This document shows, piece by piece, positions 34,210 through 42,946 of a stretch of 64,000 nt of DNA. Position numbers and translations under genes: made by a program. Numbering within the stretch: the stretch's first letter is position 1; every line of letters begins with the position of its first letter. This DNA is from Rhizobium sp. SL86 (GTDB lineage Bacteria > Pseudomonadota > Alphaproteobacteria > Rhizobiales > Rhizobiaceae), in contig NZ_JAPPRJ010000008.1 in assembly GCF_026672545.1 (NCBI RefSeq), forward strand, positions 248,001-312,000, given 5' to 3'. The notes under the pieces are model-generated. The model did no database searches. It saw nothing but the letters and a program-made list of their open reading frames with translations, and was not told the origin of the DNA.

Positions 34210-35172
34210 ATGAGCATTCCGACCGAACATCCCTTCGAATTCGACCCGACCTACGGTTACAGTCTGGAGGCGCTTCAGGCACTTCAGGCGCCGGAGGCCC
34301 CGGAGGGATTTGATGCGTTCTGGGCCGGCCGCTATCAGCGGGCGCTTGGCGTCGCGCCAAAGCCGGTGCGTCGCCCGAGCCCTTTGTCGCATCCGGCCTG
34401 GCAGGTGGAGGAGATCCAATTCACCTCGACCGATCGCGTGCGGATCGGTGGCTGGCTGCTCACGCCGAAAACGGGAGAGATCCGCCGCGGCATCGTGGTC
34501 GGCCATGGTTATGGCGGGCGCGACGCGCCGGATTTCGATTACCCGGTCAGCGATGCCGCGCTTCTTTTTCCCTGCTTCCGCGGCATGTCAAAAAGCCCGC
34601 ATCCGCCGATTTCCGGCAATGCGGTCTGGCATGTGTTGCACCATATCGAGAAGCCGGAAAAATACGTGATCGGCGGCTGCGTTGAGGATCTTTTCGTCTC
34701 GGTGTCGGTGCTGCTGGCGCTGTTTCCCGGGCTTGAGGGGCAGATCGGTTATAGCGGTATCAGTTTCGGCGGCGGCATCGGCGCGCTGGGTATCCCCCAT
34801 GATCCACGGATCGATCGCGGATTTCTGGAGGTGCCGACCTTCGGCAACCGTCCGCTCTGGCTGACGCTGCCCTCCACCGGCAGTGCGGCGTCGGTCCAGA
34901 TCTATCGCAAGACCCATCCGGGCGTGGATGCGCCGCTGCGCCTCTTTGATGCCGCAACGGCTGCAACGCGAATCACCGTGCCGATGCTGGTGGCGCCGGC
35001 GCGGTTCGACCCGGCCGTGGCGCCGCCCTGCCAGTTTTCCGTCGCCAATGCCGTGCCGCAAAAATTTAATCAAACCTTCATTCTCGACGCGGGCCACTTC
35101 GACTATCCTGACGCTGCGGCGCAGCATAACCTTCTCTCCGAGAAGGTCAGGACATTCTTCGGAGATCCATGA
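34210..35172 (+). CDS. acetyl xylan esterase-like hydrolase (CE7 family)
   Basis: A 320-residue alpha/beta hydrolase of the acetyl xylan esterase/cephalosporin C deacetylase family. RGIVVGHGYGGRDAPDF contains the oxyanion region, YSGISFGGGIGALG the nucleophilic Ser, PARFDPAVAPP the Asp, and LDAGHFDYPD the His. It has no signal peptide, so it acts on imported acetylated sugars or other small esters in the cytoplasm. Its stop overlaps the start of the next esterase gene by four bases, so the two are translated together. Confidence 0.87.
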   Translation: MSIPTEHPFEFDPTYGYSLEALQALQAPEAPEGFDAFWAGRYQRALGVAPKPVRRPSPLSHPAWQVEEIQFTSTDRVRIGGWLLTPKTGEIRRGIVVGHGYGGRDAPDFDYPVSDAALLFPCFRGMSKSPHPPISGNAVWHVLHHIEKPEKYVIGGCVEDLFVSVSVLLALFPGLEGQIGYSGISFGGGIGALGIPHDPRIDRGFLEVPTFGNRPLWLTLPSTGSAASVQIYRKTHPGVDAPLRLFDAATAATRITVPMLVAPARFDPAVAPPCQFSVANAVPQKFNQTFILDAGHFDYPDAAAQHNLLSEKVRTFFGDP

Positions 35173-35897
35173 ACCGGGAATATTTACGCTGGTACAGTCC
35201 TCGCCTCCATCGAGAGATGGAGCTTTTGATCTTTGGACATGCTGGCGCAAAGGTCCTGATGTTGCCGACCCGCGAGGGTCGCTTCTTCGAATACGAACAG
35301 CTCGGCATCGTGGCGAGCCTGGCCGACAAGATAAAGGCCGGCCAGTTGCAGCTCTTCTGCATCGAGGGCATGGCGGGCGAGACCTTTTACAGCTGGTGGC
35401 GACATCCCGGTGACCGTATCCGCCGCCATGCGCTGTTTGAGGACTATGTGCTCAGCGAGGTTCTGCCGCTGATGAATGCGCGCAATCCGCATGACTGCAC
35501 GATCATCCAAGGCTGCAGCCTGGGCGCTTTTCAGGCGGCGAGCCTCGCCTTCCGCCATCCGCATCTCTTCCGCAAACTCGTCGCCTTTTCCGGTCGTTAC
35601 GATCTGACGCTGAAGGTCGAGCATTTCGACGACCTGCTGGGCGGTTATTACGATGACGACGTCTATTTTCGCACGCCCACCCATTTCCTGCCCAACCTGC
35701 CGCAGGGCGACCATCTCGACCACCTGCGGCGCATGGAGATCGTGCTGGCGATCGGTGCCGAAGATCCCTTCCTCGACAACAACCGCCACCTGAGCCAGCT
35801 GCTGGCGGAAAAGGGGGTGGCGCACCAGATGTTTGTCTGGGAAGGGCGCGCGCACCGGGCCGGTGCCTGGCGGCGGATGGCGCCGCTCTATATCTGA
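35169..35897 (+). CDS. esterase family alpha/beta hydrolase
   Basis: A 242-residue protein of the esterase D-like family with the nucleophile elbow IIQGCSLGAFQAASLAFRHP (GxSxG) and LRRMEIVLAIGAEDPFLDNNRHL holding the Asp. The catalytic His is probably in WEGRAHRAGAWRRM. The start opens NREYLRWYSPRLHREMELLIFGHAGAKVLMLPTREGRFFEYE. No signal peptide. It is coupled to the CE7-like esterase gene by an ATGA overlap, and the pair may work on one substrate class. The actual substrate is unknown. Confidence 0.85.
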   Translation: MNREYLRWYSPRLHREMELLIFGHAGAKVLMLPTREGRFFEYEQLGIVASLADKIKAGQLQLFCIEGMAGETFYSWWRHPGDRIRRHALFEDYVLSEVLPLMNARNPHDCTIIQGCSLGAFQAASLAFRHPHLFRKLVAFSGRYDLTLKVEHFDDLLGGYYDDDVYFRTPTHFLPNLPQGDHLDHLRRMEIVLAIGAEDPFLDNNRHLSQLLAEKGVAHQMFVWEGRAHRAGAWRRMAPLYI

Positions 35898-35926
35898 CGG
35901 CCGCAGTCTGACAGCCGCTGGCGTAG

Positions 35927-36637
35927 TCAGACGATTGCCGGCTTCTGCACCGTCTTCGTGTCGGAGATGAGCCGTCCTTCCTCCATCACGAGAATGCGAT
36001 CGGCCAGATCGACGATCCGGTTGTCATGGGTCACCATGACGGTGGTCGTGCCGCGCTCGCGGCCGAGCGCCTTCAGCAGTGTGACCACCTGCAGGCCGCT
36101 TTCCTTGTCGAGTGCTGCGGTCGGTTCATCGGCGAAGATGATCTTCGGGCCGCTGACGAGTGCGCGGGCAATCGCGACGCGCTGCTTCTGGCCGCCGGAT
36201 AGCGAGCCCGGCAGATAATCGATGCGATGCTCAAGCCCGAGGAGGGCGAGCATGTGTTCGATCGCCCGCTGCCGTGCCTGGGCATTGCCACGACCATGCA
36301 CTTCGAGCCCCATCATGACATTCTGCCGCGCGGTCAGGCTTTCATGCAGATTGTGCGCCTGGAAGATGAAACCCACCTCGCGGCGCAGCGCCTCGAGACG
36401 TTTGGGACCGGCACCGTGCAATTCCTCGCCAAGCAGCAGGATGGAGCCGTCCATCACCTCGCGCAGGCAGCCCATCAGGGTCAGCACGGTGGTCTTGCCG
36501 GAACCGGACGGTCCCATCAGCACGGTCAGGCTTCCCGGCGCAATCGACAGCGAAATGTCGAAAAGCGCTTGCTTGCTGGCTTCGCCCTTGCCGAACCAGT
36601 GGTTCAGATGACGGATGATGATGGGGCTGTCTGTCAT
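35927..36637 (-). CDS. DevA-type ABC transporter ATP-binding protein
   Basis: A 236-residue ATPase of the MacB/LolD/DevA group: Walker A MGPSGSGKTT, FIFQAHNLHESLTARQNVMMGLE, signature LSGGQKQRVAIARAL, Walker B IIFADEPTAALD, and the switch His in VMVTHD. With the permease and adaptor upstream it forms a DevBCA-like exporter; DevBCA was first described for glycolipid export in cyanobacteria. The start overlaps the permease stop by one base. The cargo here is unknown. Confidence 0.92.
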   Translation of the reverse strand: MTDSPIIIRHLNHWFGKGEASKQALFDISLSIAPGSLTVLMGPSGSGKTTVLTLMGCLREVMDGSILLLGEELHGAGPKRLEALRREVGFIFQAHNLHESLTARQNVMMGLEVHGRGNAQARQRAIEHMLALLGLEHRIDYLPGSLSGGQKQRVAIARALVSGPKIIFADEPTAALDKESGLQVVTLLKALGRERGTTTVMVTHDNRIVDLADRILVMEEGRLISDTKTVQKPAIV

Positions 36638-37812
36638 CAGAAAAGATCCGCGGGATCTGCGCCATTGAGGCGGCGGGTGGCGAGCGTGCCGGAAATCACC
36701 GATGCAGCCAAGGTGCCGACGAGCACCATGACGGCGCGCTGGAGGTTCATCTCGACGGGAAGCGCAGTCACTCCCGACAGAAAGCCGTAGACGAGGTTTG
36801 ACAGGAGGAAGCCGGGCACGAAGCCGAGGAGGCCGAGCACCAGCGCCTCTTCCAGCACGATGCCGAAGAAGAAACGTTGCGGATACCCCATGGCCTTCAG
36901 TGTCGCATATTCCTTGAGGTGGTCGGCGACATCGGTGGACAGCACCTGGTAAACGATGACGATGCCGACGAGGACGCCCATGAACACGCCGAAGCCGAAG
37001 ATCACCCCGGTAGGGCGCTCCGTCGTCTGGTATCGCACATCGTCGGCGATGGCATCGGCGGTGGAGCGGACCAAGACCGGCTCATCCTTCAGCATCTCTC
37101 GCAATTGCGCCACGAGCGCCGGGATTGCCTTTTTGTCCTCGACCTGCAGGAGGATATGCGAGGGTGTCCCGCCGATCCGCTTCGGAAACAGCGACAGGAA
37201 GGTCTGGTCGGATGCGAAGATCACCCCATCGGCGGAAAAGCCGGCTCCGACGCCTAGCGTTCCGACGGCTGTCACCGTGCGGTCCTGCACCTCGAAACGA
37301 TAGGGCGTCTGTTGTGTCACGCCGGCAAGTTCCTGCGGATCGACGCCACGGATCGAGCGATCGATCAGGACGTGATCGGAGGGTGTGAGGCGCGCGAGGG
37401 CGGGCTGCACCTGAGGGCCGGCGAACGATCCGGCTTCGATGGGCAGCGCATAGACCATCAGGTTGACGGTGTTGCCGTCCGCCCGCTTCCAGTCCAGCTT
37501 GCCCATGTAGAGCGGCGCTGCGGCGCTGATGCCCGGAACGGAAAGCGCCCGGAAGAGCAGGCGTCTGGAGACCGATGATCCTTCCGTCAGCGTGTTGCTG
37601 TCGTAGGACGAGATCATGATGTCGGAGACGATCGGATCGTAACTCGTCTTGATCGTGCCGTTGAGGACGCCGAGGATGCCGAGCTGGACAAAGACCAGCA
37701 TGTTGGCGAAGGCGACGCCCGCAAGGGCGGCGGCGAGACGGGCCGGATTGTGCCGCAATTGCAGCCAGCCGATCGGCAGCCGGCCAAACAGCTTTCCGAG
37801 AATGTAGCTCAT
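36637..37812 (-). CDS. DevC-type ABC transporter permease
   Basis: A 391-residue MacB/FtsX-like permease. There is one helix near the N-terminus (ARLAAALAGVAFANMLVFVQLGIL, about residues 27-50), then a large periplasmic domain, and three helices after about residue 270 (FGFGVFMGVLVGIVIVYQVL and the C-terminal pair). YATLKAMGYPQRFFFGIVLEEALVLG is the coupling region typical of the DevC family. It starts three bases before the adaptor gene ends, so the operon is tightly coupled. It lies in the cytoplasmic membrane. Confidence 0.92.
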   Translation of the reverse strand: MSYILGKLFGRLPIGWLQLRHNPARLAAALAGVAFANMLVFVQLGILGVLNGTIKTSYDPIVSDIMISSYDSNTLTEGSSVSRRLLFRALSVPGISAAAPLYMGKLDWKRADGNTVNLMVYALPIEAGSFAGPQVQPALARLTPSDHVLIDRSIRGVDPQELAGVTQQTPYRFEVQDRTVTAVGTLGVGAGFSADGVIFASDQTFLSLFPKRIGGTPSHILLQVEDKKAIPALVAQLREMLKDEPVLVRSTADAIADDVRYQTTERPTGVIFGFGVFMGVLVGIVIVYQVLSTDVADHLKEYATLKAMGYPQRFFFGIVLEEALVLGLLGFVPGFLLSNLVYGFLSGVTALPVEMNLQRAVMVLVGTLAASVISGTLATRRLNGADPADLF

Positions 37813-39047
37813 GAGGCCGAGCCGGTAATGGTGATGCGGCCGGTGACTTCAAGGCCGGTCAGGCCGCGGGCGCGGTCGGATGAGGCACGATCGAGATCGC
37901 CGGTGACGCGCACGATCCGCGCATCGGTATTGGCGACCGGATCGGAAGACAGGACTGTCTGGCGTTCCACCTCCAGGCCGACCCGGCTGACAGTCGCTTT
38001 CAGTGGGCTGGCGAGCGCCGGGCTGGTGATCTCGATCGACTGGCCGGGGGCGATGGAACGGATGTCCGTCTGGTATACTTCGAGCTCTACCTGCATGTTC
38101 TCGGTATCGCCGAGCGTCGCAAGCCCGTTGGTGCTCGGCCTTTCCCCGACGCGGCTGATGAGCGAGATCACCGTGCCATCGATGGGCGAAAGGATGGTTC
38201 CCTTGCTGAGATCCCGTTCCGCCGTGTCGAGCTGGATCTTGGCAACCTCCACATTGCGGGTGGCAAGGGCGATATCGGCCTGTTCGGCGGGATTGGCGGC
38301 GTCGTAACGGGCAACAGAGGAGCGCGCCTTCAGGAGGTCGCTGTTCGCCTGGGCAAGCTGGGCCTCCGCCGATTGCAATGTCGAGGTGGACGAGGCGCCG
38401 CCCTGCTGCAGGCTTCTGGCGCGGGCAAGCTCCTTTTCGGCAAGCTCCAGCGCAGCCTTGGCGCTTTCCTCGGAGGCCTTCGCTTCGGCAAGGCTGGTCG
38501 AGACCGTCAGCTTCGTCTGTGACAGCGTTGCCTCGCTGGCGGCAAGGTTGGCTCTGGCGCTTGTGACGGCAGCCCGCAGCGACGGCAGATTGTCGAGTTC
38601 GGCGAGCACCTGGTTTGCGGTGACGTGATCGCCTTCGTCCACCAGGATCTTTGCGATGCGCGCATCGCTGCCGCCATAGGGCGAGGAAACCGTAATGGTC
38701 TTGCCACGCGGCAGCAGATGCCCGAGTGCGGTGACCGACGCAACATCGCTTGCGGCCACTGGCAGTTGCGGCGGTGGTGATACGGCAATCGGCGATGATG
38801 TGCCGCCGCCGGGTTTCAGTCCGGTGACGCCAAAAAAGGCTTTGAGACCCGGCGGCTGGAAATAAAGGCCGATGACGGCGCCGGTAAACAGGATCACCAT
38901 GAGGACGGGAAGCCGCCAGAGACGGCGGATCACCTGCAGAGGCGGAGGGTCTGCCGGTCGCGCGGCCGGGACCACCAGCGTTTCGCGCGGCACGGGAAGC
39001 GAGACCGGCGTCGCAACAGCTTGCGCGTCTTGCTGCGTCTCTGACAT
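37809..39047 (-). CDS. DevB-type periplasmic adaptor (HlyD/MFP family)
   Basis: A 412-residue membrane fusion protein. One N-terminal membrane anchor lies around residues 48-67 (PVLMVILFTGAVIGLYF). The barrel-sandwich and lipoyl half-motif follow (LVDEGDHVTANQVLAELDN), then a long coiled-coil hairpin (about 145-260) and the second half-motif KGTILSPIDGTVISL. It links the inner-membrane transporter to an outer-membrane channel. The start at 39047 has AGGGG nine bases upstream. It is first in the devBCA-like operon and diverges from the TetR gene across a perfect palindrome. Confidence 0.92.
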   Translation of the reverse strand: MSETQQDAQAVATPVSLPVPRETLVVPAARPADPPPLQVIRRLWRLPVLMVILFTGAVIGLYFQPPGLKAFFGVTGLKPGGGTSSPIAVSPPPQLPVAASDVASVTALGHLLPRGKTITVSSPYGGSDARIAKILVDEGDHVTANQVLAELDNLPSLRAAVTSARANLAASEATLSQTKLTVSTSLAEAKASEESAKAALELAEKELARARSLQQGGASSTSTLQSAEAQLAQANSDLLKARSSVARYDAANPAEQADIALATRNVEVAKIQLDTAERDLSKGTILSPIDGTVISLISRVGERPSTNGLATLGDTENMQVELEVYQTDIRSIAPGQSIEITSPALASPLKATVSRVGLEVERQTVLSSDPVANTDARIVRVTGDLDRASSDRARGLTGLEVTGRITITGSAS

Positions 39048-39063
39048 GATGACCCCTGGCGAT

Positions 39064-39085
39064 TTAATGACTCTATGGTCATTAA
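39064..39085. promoter_or_regulatory. TetR operator between the exporter operon and its regulator
   Basis: TTAATGAC-TCTATG-GTCATTAA is a perfect 8-bp inverted repeat in the 64-base divergent intergenic region, 17 bases from the adaptor gene start. It is the expected binding site of the adjoining TetR-family repressor. Confidence 0.82.
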
Positions 39086-39111
39086 TAGCGGAATGGCATG
39101 AGGAAAACAAC

Positions 39112-39738
39112 ATGGATGTGGAACAAGGTCCGCGCCGGCGTCAGCGCCGAAAGGAGGCGAGACCCTCCGAGATCATTGATGCGGGGCTTTCGCTGTTCAG
39201 CGAACACGGATTTGCCGGCACACGCCTTGAGGACGTGGCCAAGCGCGCGGGCATCGCTAAGGGCACGGTCTATCTGTATTTTCCCTCCAAGGAGGCGCTT
39301 TTCGAAGCGGCGGTGAAGGAACGGATCGTTTCAAACATGGACGCCATGGGGCAACTGGTTGCCTCCTTCGAGGGGACGACGGCGGAGCTTCTCAGGCGGT
39401 TCTTCGAAACCATCTACACGCATATGATGGAGGGTGATGCGGGAATCCTGATGCGCATCCTGATCGGCGAGGGGGCGCGGTTTCCGCATCTGATCGAACT
39501 GCATCGGAAAATCGCCATGCAGCGCGGGCTGGAGACGATGAAGGCCATGCTGAAACGCGCCGAAGCGCGCGGTGAACTGCGCATTCCGGCCGAGGATATC
39601 GACCCGCGCATGATCGTTGCGCCGCTTGCCCTTTTCGCCATTGCCAAGGATATCTTTCCAAGGGACAGCATTGGCACTCGGGAGGATTTCATTCGCCGAC
39701 ATTGCGACCTGATGCTGAACGGCATGCTGGCGAGGTGA
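39112..39738 (+). CDS. TetR/AcrR family repressor of the DevBCA-like exporter
   Basis: A 208-residue regulator with the TetR helix-turn-helix near residues 17-60 (IIDAGLSLFSEHGFAGTRLEDVAKRAGIAKGTVYLYFPSKEALF) and an all-helical ligand-binding C-terminal domain. It diverges from the exporter operon with a palindrome between, so it probably represses that operon and itself until a ligand, possibly the exported compound, binds. ATG 39112 has AGGAAAAC upstream. Confidence 0.92.
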   Translation: MDVEQGPRRRQRRKEARPSEIIDAGLSLFSEHGFAGTRLEDVAKRAGIAKGTVYLYFPSKEALFEAAVKERIVSNMDAMGQLVASFEGTTAELLRRFFETIYTHMMEGDAGILMRILIGEGARFPHLIELHRKIAMQRGLETMKAMLKRAEARGELRIPAEDIDPRMIVAPLALFAIAKDIFPRDSIGTREDFIRRHCDLMLNGMLAR

Positions 39739-39741
39739 GTT

Positions 39742-40353
39742 TCAGTCGCCGATGACCAGCCGGGCGGCGATGCTCCACATGACAAGTGCAATGATACCTT
39801 CGAGGATCCGCCAGCTGGACGGGCGCGCAAAGAGCGGCCGAAGCCAGCCTCCACCATAGCCCAGCGAAAAGAAAAATAAGAAGGAGCCGCTGGTGGCGCC
39901 GAGCGCGAAACTCGCTTCCTGTCCGGGAAACTGGGTGGAGATCGTGCCGAGCAGCACGACGGTGTCCAGATAGACATGCGGATTGAGCCAGGTGAGTGCC
40001 AGACAGGTCAGCATGGCCTGTGACAGGGGCGCCGGGGTGCCGCCAGCTGTCGCCAGCGCCGCGGTGGAGGTGATGGCGGAGCGCAGGCTGAGCGCGCCAT
40101 ACCAGATCAGGAAGACGGCGCCGGCTCCGCGCATCACCGGATCGAGCCAGGGCAGCAGGCCGACGATCTGGCCGAAGCTTGTCACGCCGAGCGTGATGAG
40201 GAGCGCGTCGGACGTGGCGCAGGTCAGGCAGACGAGGAAGACGTGTTCGTTGCGAAGCCCCTGGCGCAGCACAAAGGCATTTTGTGCGCCGATGGCCAGG
40301 ATGAGGCTGAGGCCCATGCCGAGCCCCGTGACGTACACGGCGAAATCCAACAA
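39742..40353 (-). CDS. LysE/ArgO-type amino acid exporter
   Basis: A 203-residue membrane protein with about six helices. GMGLSLILAIGAQNAFVLRQGLRNEHVF is the conserved N-terminal segment of LysE/ArgO, followed by CLTCATSDALLITLGV and LTWLNPHVYLDTVVLLGTIS. It exports basic amino acids such as arginine or lysine when they accumulate. It diverges from the LysR-family ArgP-like gene 96 bases away, the classical regulator-exporter arrangement. Confidence 0.93.
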   Translation of the reverse strand: MLDFAVYVTGLGMGLSLILAIGAQNAFVLRQGLRNEHVFLVCLTCATSDALLITLGVTSFGQIVGLLPWLDPVMRGAGAVFLIWYGALSLRSAITSTAALATAGGTPAPLSQAMLTCLALTWLNPHVYLDTVVLLGTISTQFPGQEASFALGATSGSFLFFFSLGYGGGWLRPLFARPSSWRILEGIIALVMWSIAARLVIGD

Positions 40354-40449
40354 AGATACAATCTCCCTGACTCATTTTCGCATTTGTTAAATGCAGTGAG
40401 GCTAAAGATCGAACGAGAATTCCTTGTGCTGATTAAGTGGAGCTAATGA

Positions 40450-41346
40450 ATGCTGGACTACGCAGCCCTTGCGGCCGTCGCAGCAGTCGTTCAGACGGGC
40501 AGTTTTGAGCGGGCGGCAAACCTGCTGCACGTGACGCCCTCTGCCGTGTCGCAAAGGGTGAAGCAACTGGAGGAACGGCTGGGTACGGTGCTGATCATCC
40601 GCGGTCAGCCCTGCAGTGCGACGGAACAGGGCGCGTGGCTCTGCCGGCATGTCGAGCATGTGGGCATGCTGGAGAAGGAACTGCTGCAGAACCTGCCGCC
40701 GCTGGCCGACCGCGAGGCGCCGGCCCTGAAGGTGACGCTGCATCTGGCCACCAATGCCGACAGCCTGGGGACCTGGTTCCTGAGCGCGATCTCCGATTTT
40801 GCCAATGCTTCCGATTACCTGCTGAAGATCGAGGTGGATGACCAGGAGCACACGGCGGAATGGCTGCAGAAGGGGCGGGTGCTGGCCGCCGTGACCGGCC
40901 ACGGCAAGCAGGTGCAGGGTTGCCGCATGACGCGCCTTGGCAGCCTGCGTTACCACGCGACCGCAAGCCCCGCTTTTGTTGCCCGTCATTTTGCCGATGG
41001 TGTCAACGCCGCTTCGCTGTCGCAGGCACCGGCCCTGACCTACAACCAGAAGGACCGATTGCAGGAGCAGTGGATCCACCAGGTCTGCGGCCGGTCCGTC
41101 AACTATCCGACCCACTGGCTGCCTTCGACCCATGCCTTTGTCGAGGCAAGCCTTATCGGCACCGGTTGGGGCATGAACCCGGCGGTGCTGGTGAAGGACC
41201 ACCTGAAGAGCGGTCGTCTCATCGATCTCTCGCCTGGAACGGTTCTCGACGTGCCGCTTTATTGGCAGGTCAACCGCATGGTGGATGATCAGCTTTCGGG
41301 GCTGACACAGGCGGTGATTGCGGCGGCGCGAGCGGCTCTGGTGTGA
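40450..41346 (+). CDS. argP: ArgP/LysG-type LysR regulator
   Basis: A 298-residue LysR-type regulator with an N-terminal winged helix-turn-helix (LAAVAAVVQTGSFERAANLLHVTPSAVSQRVKQLEERLG, residues 7-45) and an effector-binding domain. HLATNADSLGTWFLSAISDFA and the LPSTHAFVEASLIGTGWGMNP region match ArgP/LysG. It would activate the divergent exporter gene in response to arginine or lysine. The role follows from family and location; effector specificity is not shown. Confidence 0.9.
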   Translation: MLDYAALAAVAAVVQTGSFERAANLLHVTPSAVSQRVKQLEERLGTVLIIRGQPCSATEQGAWLCRHVEHVGMLEKELLQNLPPLADREAPALKVTLHLATNADSLGTWFLSAISDFANASDYLLKIEVDDQEHTAEWLQKGRVLAAVTGHGKQVQGCRMTRLGSLRYHATASPAFVARHFADGVNAASLSQAPALTYNQKDRLQEQWIHQVCGRSVNYPTHWLPSTHAFVEASLIGTGWGMNPAVLVKDHLKSGRLIDLSPGTVLDVPLYWQVNRMVDDQLSGLTQAVIAAARAALV

Positions 41347-41518
41347 GGGCCTTTCCTCTCCAATTTTCGAGGGTATATCAACTTATTTGCAACGGTTAAT
41401 CGATAAACTCGCATCTAACGTGCAGTTTTTGACACAATTTCTTTCGCGGCGGAGCGCTCAGCGGTCCGTCCAGTATGCAGCTGCTTTAGCCATTGCGAAA
41501 CGCGCCGGAATACGGGCA

Positions 41519-42931
41519 ATGGCTCGGGCATCATTGGGGACAGCAGTACTTTTGTCCGGTTTCCTGAATCCGATATTTGCCTATCTTAGCCCCCGTCTTG
41601 CGCTCCGCCGGGATCGGGTGGAATGGACGTCTGCCGAAAGACACGAGCAGCGTGTCCGCAATCTCATCCTGGTTGGCGGTCTGCTTTGTGTTGTCATCAG
41701 CCTGATCTGGTCGATCGTTTATCTGCAGATGGGGGATATCTGCAGGTTTTCGGTCACGATGTTGACGGTGCTGGCGGGGGGCTTTCTGTTCGTCCTGGTT
41801 CTGCAGGAGCGCATGCGGGTTGCAGCGGTGTTCATGATCCACATTCTGGTGGTCACCGTGACGCTCTCAAGCCTCGCCGAGATGCCGCCTCCCGGTATCC
41901 CACGATCCGTGCACATGAACTTCCTGCCGGTGGCGACCGCCGCCTTCCTGATCTTCTACCGTGAGGGGATCTACCTGCGGATCGTCGTGCCGCTCGTCAT
42001 CCTTCTGATTTTTCTGGTGTTCCAGATGCATCTCGTGCCGCCTCCGGCGACGCAGGCATTGCCTCTGCCGCAGATTGGCTGGCTCGGCGTCTGGGCCAAC
42101 AATATCACCGCGATCGGTTCGACCTGTGTCGTGATTGCCATGATGCAGACCAACATATCGCTGCGGCGCGCGCTGGAAAACGACATTCGCCAGGCGATTG
42201 CCCGCGGCGAGTTTCATCTTCACTACCAGCCGCAGATGGATGGCACGGGCCGGATGATCGGCGCGGAGGCGCTGTTGCGCTGGCGCCATCCGGTGCGGGG
42301 CAATGTGCCGCCCGGCGAGTTCATTGCGCTCTCCGAAGAAACCGGCCTGATCATTCCGATCGGCGAATGGGTGCTGCGCAGCGCCTGCGCGCAACTGCAG
42401 GCCTGGGCCAACAATCCGGCGACACAGCACCTGACGATTGCCGTCAATGTCAGCGCCTCGCAGTTCCGCCAGCCGGATTTCGTCGAGCATGTCCGCTCCA
42501 TCCTGTCGCTCAGCGGCGCGCCGGCCTCCCGGCTGAAACTGGAACTGACGGAGAGCGCGCTGGCCGATGACGTGGCGATCGTTGTGGCCAAGATGAGAGC
42601 GCTGAAGGAAATCGGGATCAGCTGGTCGCTCGATGATTTCGGCACCGGTTATTCGTCGCTCAGTTCGCTGAAACGGCTGCCGCTCGACCAGCTGAAGATC
42701 GACCAGTCCTTTGTGCGCGACCTGCAGACCGATCCGCGCAACATGCCGATTGTCGAGGCGATCCTCAGTCTCAGCGAGACGCTGGACCTTTCGGTGATTG
42801 CCGAGGGCGTCGAGACCGAAGCCCAGCTTGCCGCTCTGGCCAATGCCGGCTGCCGGTATTTCCAGGGTTATTATTTCAGCCGGCCGATCCCGATCGCCGA
42901 GCTGGACCGTTTGCTCGCCACACAGGCATGA
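41519..42931 (+). CDS. membrane-bound EAL-domain c-di-GMP phosphodiesterase
   Basis: A protein of about 470 residues with five or six hydrophobic helices (residues about 45-210) and a C-terminal EAL domain. Active-site motifs are intact: AEALLRWRHP, NVSASQF, LKLELTESAL, SLDDFGTGYSSL, QLKIDQSF and VIAEGVE. It should hydrolyse cyclic di-GMP to pGpG, opposing the GGDEF protein at 21.5 kb. The start is uncertain: the frame is open back to 41318, overlapping argP, and no start has a strong ribosome binding site. There is no GGDEF domain. Confidence 0.88.
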   Translation: MARASLGTAVLLSGFLNPIFAYLSPRLALRRDRVEWTSAERHEQRVRNLILVGGLLCVVISLIWSIVYLQMGDICRFSVTMLTVLAGGFLFVLVLQERMRVAAVFMIHILVVTVTLSSLAEMPPPGIPRSVHMNFLPVATAAFLIFYREGIYLRIVVPLVILLIFLVFQMHLVPPPATQALPLPQIGWLGVWANNITAIGSTCVVIAMMQTNISLRRALENDIRQAIARGEFHLHYQPQMDGTGRMIGAEALLRWRHPVRGNVPPGEFIALSEETGLIIPIGEWVLRSACAQLQAWANNPATQHLTIAVNVSASQFRQPDFVEHVRSILSLSGAPASRLKLELTESALADDVAIVVAKMRALKEIGISWSLDDFGTGYSSLSSLKRLPLDQLKIDQSFVRDLQTDPRNMPIVEAILSLSETLDLSVIAEGVETEAQLAALANAGCRYFQGYYFSRPIPIAELDRLLATQA

Positions 42932-42946
42932 GCGGTTTGTTCGGCG

